Assembly: GCF_937903345.1 (NCBI RefSeq)
Contig: NZ_CALCZQ010000007.1
Span: 62,001 to 126,000, forward strand
Direction: 5' to 3'
Source of the DNA: an uncultured Emticicia sp.
Lineage (GTDB): Bacteria; Bacteroidota; Bacteroidia; Cytophagales; Spirosomataceae
DNA length: 64,000 bases
A program made the position numbers and the translations under genes. Under the pieces are notes generated by a model, which was given only the letters and a program-made list of their open reading frames with translations, was not told the origin of the DNA and made no database searches. Positions within the stretch are counted from its first letter, which is position 1; each line of letters starts with the position of its first letter. Below are positions 61,297-64,000 of this stretch, one piece after another.

Positions 61297-62532
61297 TTAA
61301 GCATCTAACTCTCCAGCGATTACGTTTAAGCTACTCAAAATTACGATGGCATCAGAAATGGAAACACCTTTACACATCTCTGGGTATGCTTGATAGTAAA
61401 TAAAGCTCGGACGACGGAAGTGTAAACGATACGGAGCTCGACCTCCATCACTCACCAAATAGAATCCAAGTTCGCCGTTTCCACCTTCAACTGCATGATA
61501 AACTTCGCCAGCAGGAGCATCAATTTCACCCATAACAATTTTGAAATGGTAAATCAAGGCTTCCATGTTTTTGTAAACATCGTGCTTTGGAGGTAAATAA
61601 TAGTGATTCTCATTTGCATAATATGGGCCTTCTGGAAGGTTTTCAAGAGCCTGACGAATAATTTTCATACTCTCCCAAATTTCTTGATTACGAACCATGA
61701 AACGGTCGTAGGTATCTCCGTTGTGACCAACTGGAATATCAAAATCAAAGTCTTGGTAAGATGAATATGGCTCCATCACACGAACATCATAGTCGATACC
61801 AGCCGCACGTAAGTTTGGACCTGTAAAACCATATTCTAATGCTCTTTCCCCAGTGATTGGACCAACGTTTACAATTCTATCAACAAAAATACGGTTACGA
61901 TTGAAAAGTTTTTCAAATTCTGCCCAAGCTTTTGGTAAACTATTGTTTACTAAATCTCTAATTTTAGCAATCGCTGTTGGAGATAAATCTCTTTCCATAC
62001 CACCAATTCTGCCCATATTGGTCGTAAGACGAGCACCACACATTTCTTCATAAATTTCATATATTTTTTCACGCTCTTGAAAAACATATAAGAAACCTGA
62101 ATAAGCACCCGTATCAACACCCAAGATTGAATTACAAATGATGTGATCAGAAATACGAGCTAGTTCCATCATAATTACACGAATGTAATCAGCTCTTTTC
62201 GGTACAGTTACACCCAAAAGCTTTTCTACAGTCATGTGCCATCCCATGTTATTGATTGGCGAAGAACAGTAGTTCATGCGATCAGTAAGTGTTGTTATTT
62301 GATAGAACGGACGACGTTCGGCTATTTTCTCAAACGCACGGTGAATATACCCGATTGTTTGTTCGCCAGAAACAATTTTCTCACCATCCATTTTCAAGAT
62401 ATTTTGAAAAATACCATGAGTAGCTGGGTGAGTTGGCCCAAGGTTTAATGTAGTATATTCAGTGTCTTCAACTATTGGTCTATTTAGGGCCAAAGCATCC
62501 GATGTATTTTTTGGTATTAGTATGTCTTCCAT
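61297..62532 (-). CDS. nuoD: NADH-quinone oxidoreductase subunit D
   Basis: A 411-residue subunit that, with NuoB, forms the quinone-reducing site; related to hydrogenase large subunits. LNLGPTHPATHGIFQNILKMDGEKI, GYIHRAFEKIAERRPFYQITTLTDRMNYCSS, RIGGMERDL, GLPLL-like VGPITGERALEYGFTGPNLRAAGIDYDVR and EGGNGELGFYLVSDGGRAPYRLHFRRPSFIYYQAYPEM are all conserved. The ATG at 62532 is taken; a TTG at 62544 lies within a TAATTGA array and adds only four residues. The array directly abuts the ATG. Confidence 0.97.
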   Translation of the reverse strand: MEDILIPKNTSDALALNRPIVEDTEYTTLNLGPTHPATHGIFQNILKMDGEKIVSGEQTIGYIHRAFEKIAERRPFYQITTLTDRMNYCSSPINNMGWHMTVEKLLGVTVPKRADYIRVIMMELARISDHIICNSILGVDTGAYSGFLYVFQEREKIYEIYEEMCGARLTTNMGRIGGMERDLSPTAIAKIRDLVNNSLPKAWAEFEKLFNRNRIFVDRIVNVGPITGERALEYGFTGPNLRAAGIDYDVRVMEPYSSYQDFDFDIPVGHNGDTYDRFMVRNQEIWESMKIIRQALENLPEGPYYANENHYYLPPKHDVYKNMEALIYHFKIVMGEIDAPAGEVYHAVEGGNGELGFYLVSDGGRAPYRLHFRRPSFIYYQAYPEMCKGVSISDAIVILSSLNVIAGELDA

Positions 62533-62533
62533 G

Positions 62534-62560
62534 TCAATTATCAATTATCAATTATCAATT
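62534..62560 (-). repeat. TAATTGA heptanucleotide array upstream of nuoD
   Basis: On the - strand almost four contiguous TAATTGA units end one base before the nuoD ATG (on + the unit is TCAATTA). The rest of the nuoC-nuoD gap, 62575-62610, holds further ATTGTTC/ATTGTTT/AATTGTT words of the same length. Confidence 0.88.
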
Positions 62561-62615
62561 TTTTGTAAAATTGTCAACTGATTTATTGTTCATTGTTTAA
62601 TTGTTAATTGAAAAT

Positions 62616-63116
62616 TTATCTTCCAAACAAGGCATCAATTTTATCTTCACGAGTGGCATCTTCGAGTGCATATTCTTTACGCATTGGGAAGTAGTCCATT
62701 TCTTCTATATTCAAAATTCTAATGAGGTTCGGATGACCATCAAAAAGAATTCCAAAGAAATCGTAAGTTTCTCTTTCCATCCAATTGGCAGTTGGCCAAA
62801 TGCTTGTTACCGTTGGAATATGAATATCATCTTGCGACAGGAAAACTTTGATACGAATTCTAACATTGTTTTGGAGACTGTGTAAGTGATAAATTACACC
62901 AAATTCAGCTCCTTGATTATCGGGTAAATGAATTCCTGTTAAATCAGTCAAAAAGTTAAAACGAAAAGTTTCGTGCTGTTTTAAGTATTCAAGAAGCGAG
63001 ATAATATTCTGACGATTGGTAGTTAATGTAAGCAATCCCCATGGCTCTTCAAAAGAGTGGGTATTTTCTCCAAACTTTACTACTATATCTTCAGCTATTT
63101 GTTGATTAGTCATCAT
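62616..63116 (-). CDS. nuoC: NADH-quinone oxidoreductase subunit C
   Basis: A 166-residue hydrophilic subunit of the quinone module. FNFLTDLTGIHLPD and FGVIYHLHSLQNNVRIRIKVFLSQDDIHIPTVTSIWPTANWMERETYDFFGILFDGHPNLIRIL are the conserved C-terminal core (the ExETYDFFGI and HPxLxRIL motifs). It starts at ATG 63116 (or the adjacent one at 63113), 2 bases after the stop of the inserted DUF29-like gene. NuoC is separate from NuoD here, unlike in E. coli. Confidence 0.97.
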   Translation of the reverse strand: MMTNQQIAEDIVVKFGENTHSFEEPWGLLTLTTNRQNIISLLEYLKQHETFRFNFLTDLTGIHLPDNQGAEFGVIYHLHSLQNNVRIRIKVFLSQDDIHIPTVTSIWPTANWMERETYDFFGILFDGHPNLIRILNIEEMDYFPMRKEYALEDATREDKIDALFGR

Positions 63117-63118
63117 TA

Positions 63119-63544
63119 TTATTGCTTTTCAATCATTTTCATGGCTTCTGCCAAAATTTTATTTTTGTCAATTTTAGTTAAAAGCTGTTCCGATGTGTAA
63201 ATTCCTTCAAAGGCTTCTTCAGCTGCTTGGTCTAAACTTAAAACAAATGCCTCAGCTAAATTCTCAAATAATTCTTCTGCTTTCATATAATCTCCACCAG
63301 ACTTTCTTCTTTTATTTACTCTTTCTATTTGGTAAAGCGAGTGTTTGATAGAATTATCCCAAGAACGTGTGGTACGATTCTCTGCATTTTGCTTAATCAA
63401 ATGAATAAGCAAAATTTGCATATAGCTAAATATTTTATCTAATTTATCATCTTTCGCCATTTCTTCCAATTCATCAATAATATGAAGGGCATCAGCGTAA
63501 CGGCCTTCATTAATACTTTTGCGAAGTTCCAAAATTTCATCCAT
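63119..63544 (-). CDS. DUF29-like protein inserted in the nuo operon
   Basis: A 141-residue helical cytoplasmic protein. The plan follows DUF29: LRKSINEGRYADALHIIDELEEMAK, then IFSYMQILLIHLIKQNAENRTTRSWDNSIKHSLYQI, with the HLIKq...R.TrSW..SI block being the strongest match. It ends LLTKIDKNKILAEAMKMIE. DUF29 proteins have no proven function and often occur in genomes rich in accessory modules. It lies 9 bases after nuoB and 2 bases before nuoC on the same strand. It has no known connection with complex I, so this looks like an accessory insertion. Confidence 0.7.
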   Translation of the reverse strand: MDEILELRKSINEGRYADALHIIDELEEMAKDDKLDKIFSYMQILLIHLIKQNAENRTTRSWDNSIKHSLYQIERVNKRRKSGGDYMKAEELFENLAEAFVLSLDQAAEEAFEGIYTSEQLLTKIDKNKILAEAMKMIEKQ

Positions 63545-63553
63545 AGCAAAATC

Positions 63554-64000
63554 TTATTGAATATTATATGATTCTAGTAAAGCTTGATATTCATCGCTAT
63601 TTCTACGGCGTAAAGACTCATTGACAGCCAATTCTTGAATTTGCATTAAGCCATCTAAGATTTGCTCTGGACGAGGCGGACAGCCTGGCACATATACATC
63701 AACTGGAATTACACGGTCAATACCTTGCAAAACAGAATAGGTATCGAAAATGCCGCCACTGGAGGCACAAGCACCAACAGCAATTACCCATCGAGGCTCT
63801 GCCATCTGAATATAGACTTGTTTCAAAATTGGAGCCATCTTCTTGGCGATTGTTCCCATTACCATCAACAAATCGGCTTGACGAGGCGAGAAACTTGGAC
63901 GTTCTGAACCAAAACGAGAAATATCATAATGGGAGCCCATAGTTGCCATAAACTCAATACCGCAACAAGATGTTGCGAATGGTAAGGGCCATAATGATTT
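63554..64000 (-). CDS. nuoB: NADH-quinone oxidoreductase subunit B, 5'-partial
   Basis: The C-terminal 148 residues of NuoB, which carries cluster N2, the last before quinone. The frame is open to the window edge, reading SLWPLPFATSCCGIEFMATMGSHYDI, so the true start lies beyond 64000; an internal ATG at 63949 would delete the two adjacent Cys ligands. RFGSERPSFSPRQADLLMVMGTIAKKMAPIL, VIAVGACASSGGIFDTYSVLQGIDRVIPVDVYVPGCPPRPEQIL supply the other two cluster ligands. nuoA is expected next upstream off the window. Confidence 0.97.
   Translation of the reverse strand, partial: KSLWPLPFATSCCGIEFMATMGSHYDISRFGSERPSFSPRQADLLMVMGTIAKKMAPILKQVYIQMAEPRWVIAVGACASSGGIFDTYSVLQGIDRVIPVDVYVPGCPPRPEQILDGLMQIQELAVNESLRRRNSDEYQALLESYNIQ

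Noticed and set aside
62533..62544. TTG start of nuoD at 62544
   Set aside because: It lies within the TAATTGA array and adds residues absent from the family; ATG 62532 is better.
63554..63949. NuoB starting at the ATG at 63949
   Set aside because: The frame is open upstream and encodes the essential Cys-Cys pair, so the gene simply runs off the window.

Overview
This window is AT-rich chromosomal DNA from a member of the Bacteroidota, most likely a Cytophagales bacterium (Spirosomaceae-like; the genus cannot be settled from the sequence alone). The evidence is type IX secretion (T9SS) C-terminal sorting domains, a long-N-terminus Rho, family proteins typical of the phylum (BT_3928-like DoxX, GWxTD, DUF1599 proteins), TAnnTTTG-type -7 promoter boxes, little sign of Shine-Dalgarno sequences, and a short NuoG. 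Most of the window is ordinary housekeeping sequence on both strands, dotted with decayed genes.

Layout. 0-4 kb: the 3' end of a secreted NUC1-type endonuclease, a decayed CotH/T9SS gene, an ElaA-like acetyltransferase, a PhyH-type dioxygenase and a TatD-type hydrolase. 4.2-7.9 kb: tcdA, coaX, an outer-membrane protein and lptC on the + strand. 8.2-11.5 kb: recN, a small lipoprotein, a SCO1-type copper protein and a cytochrome c lipoprotein. 11.5-12.6 kb: an SdpI-like membrane protein with an SdpR-type repressor. 12.7-19.8 kb: thrA behind a double-hairpin leader, msrB, an NlpC/P60 lipoprotein, a 1050-residue metallopeptidase/propeller/barrel protein and tRNA-Ala(GGC). 20-26.5 kb: a lipoprotein hydrolase, a Dabb protein, a propeller protein, an APC permease, and a GDSL hydrolase coupled to kynU. 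26.5-32.3 kb: an SDR pseudogene, marR-yceI, maf and a secreted GH13 amylase followed by a tiny stand-alone sorting-domain protein. 32.4-38.9 kb: rho, an MscS channel, a YheT-type hydrolase, purN, an HhH membrane protein and an OmpA lipoprotein-like gene. 39-43.7 kb: thrB, an SDR enzyme, a solitary CHC2-Toprim primase-like protein, and a SAM-I riboswitch separated from metX by a decayed DUF1905/YdeI gene. 44-54.4 kb: folP, a DUF1599 gene, a DoxX/BT_3928 gene, aroK, rlmB, a GWxTD gene, an XRE regulator with a membrane protein, a truncated haemoglobin, a beta-CASP metallo-hydrolase and accA.

54.7-64 kb holds the respiratory complex I operon on the - strand: nuoB (running off the window), nuoC, D, E, F, G, H, I and J. 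It ends at a strong terminator right after nuoJ, so nuoKLMN must lie elsewhere. Accessory genes sit in three of its gene junctions, all co-directional with the operon: a DUF29-like gene between nuoB and nuoC, a broken Uma2-family nuclease gene between nuoE and nuoF, and an intact HepT/MntA (HEPN-nucleotidyltransferase) toxin-antitoxin pair between nuoF and nuoG. The TA pair is bounded by an 11-bp direct repeat that duplicates the stop-spacer-start junction. This is the most unusual structure in the window.

Two other patterns recur. At least four genes (tcdA, the DoxX gene, accA, nuoD) carry 3-4.5 tandem copies of a 7- or 8-nt unit directly upstream of the start codon. Four recognisable pseudogenes (CotH, SDR, YdeI, Uma2) show ongoing gene decay by internal deletion, frameshift and nonsense mutation.
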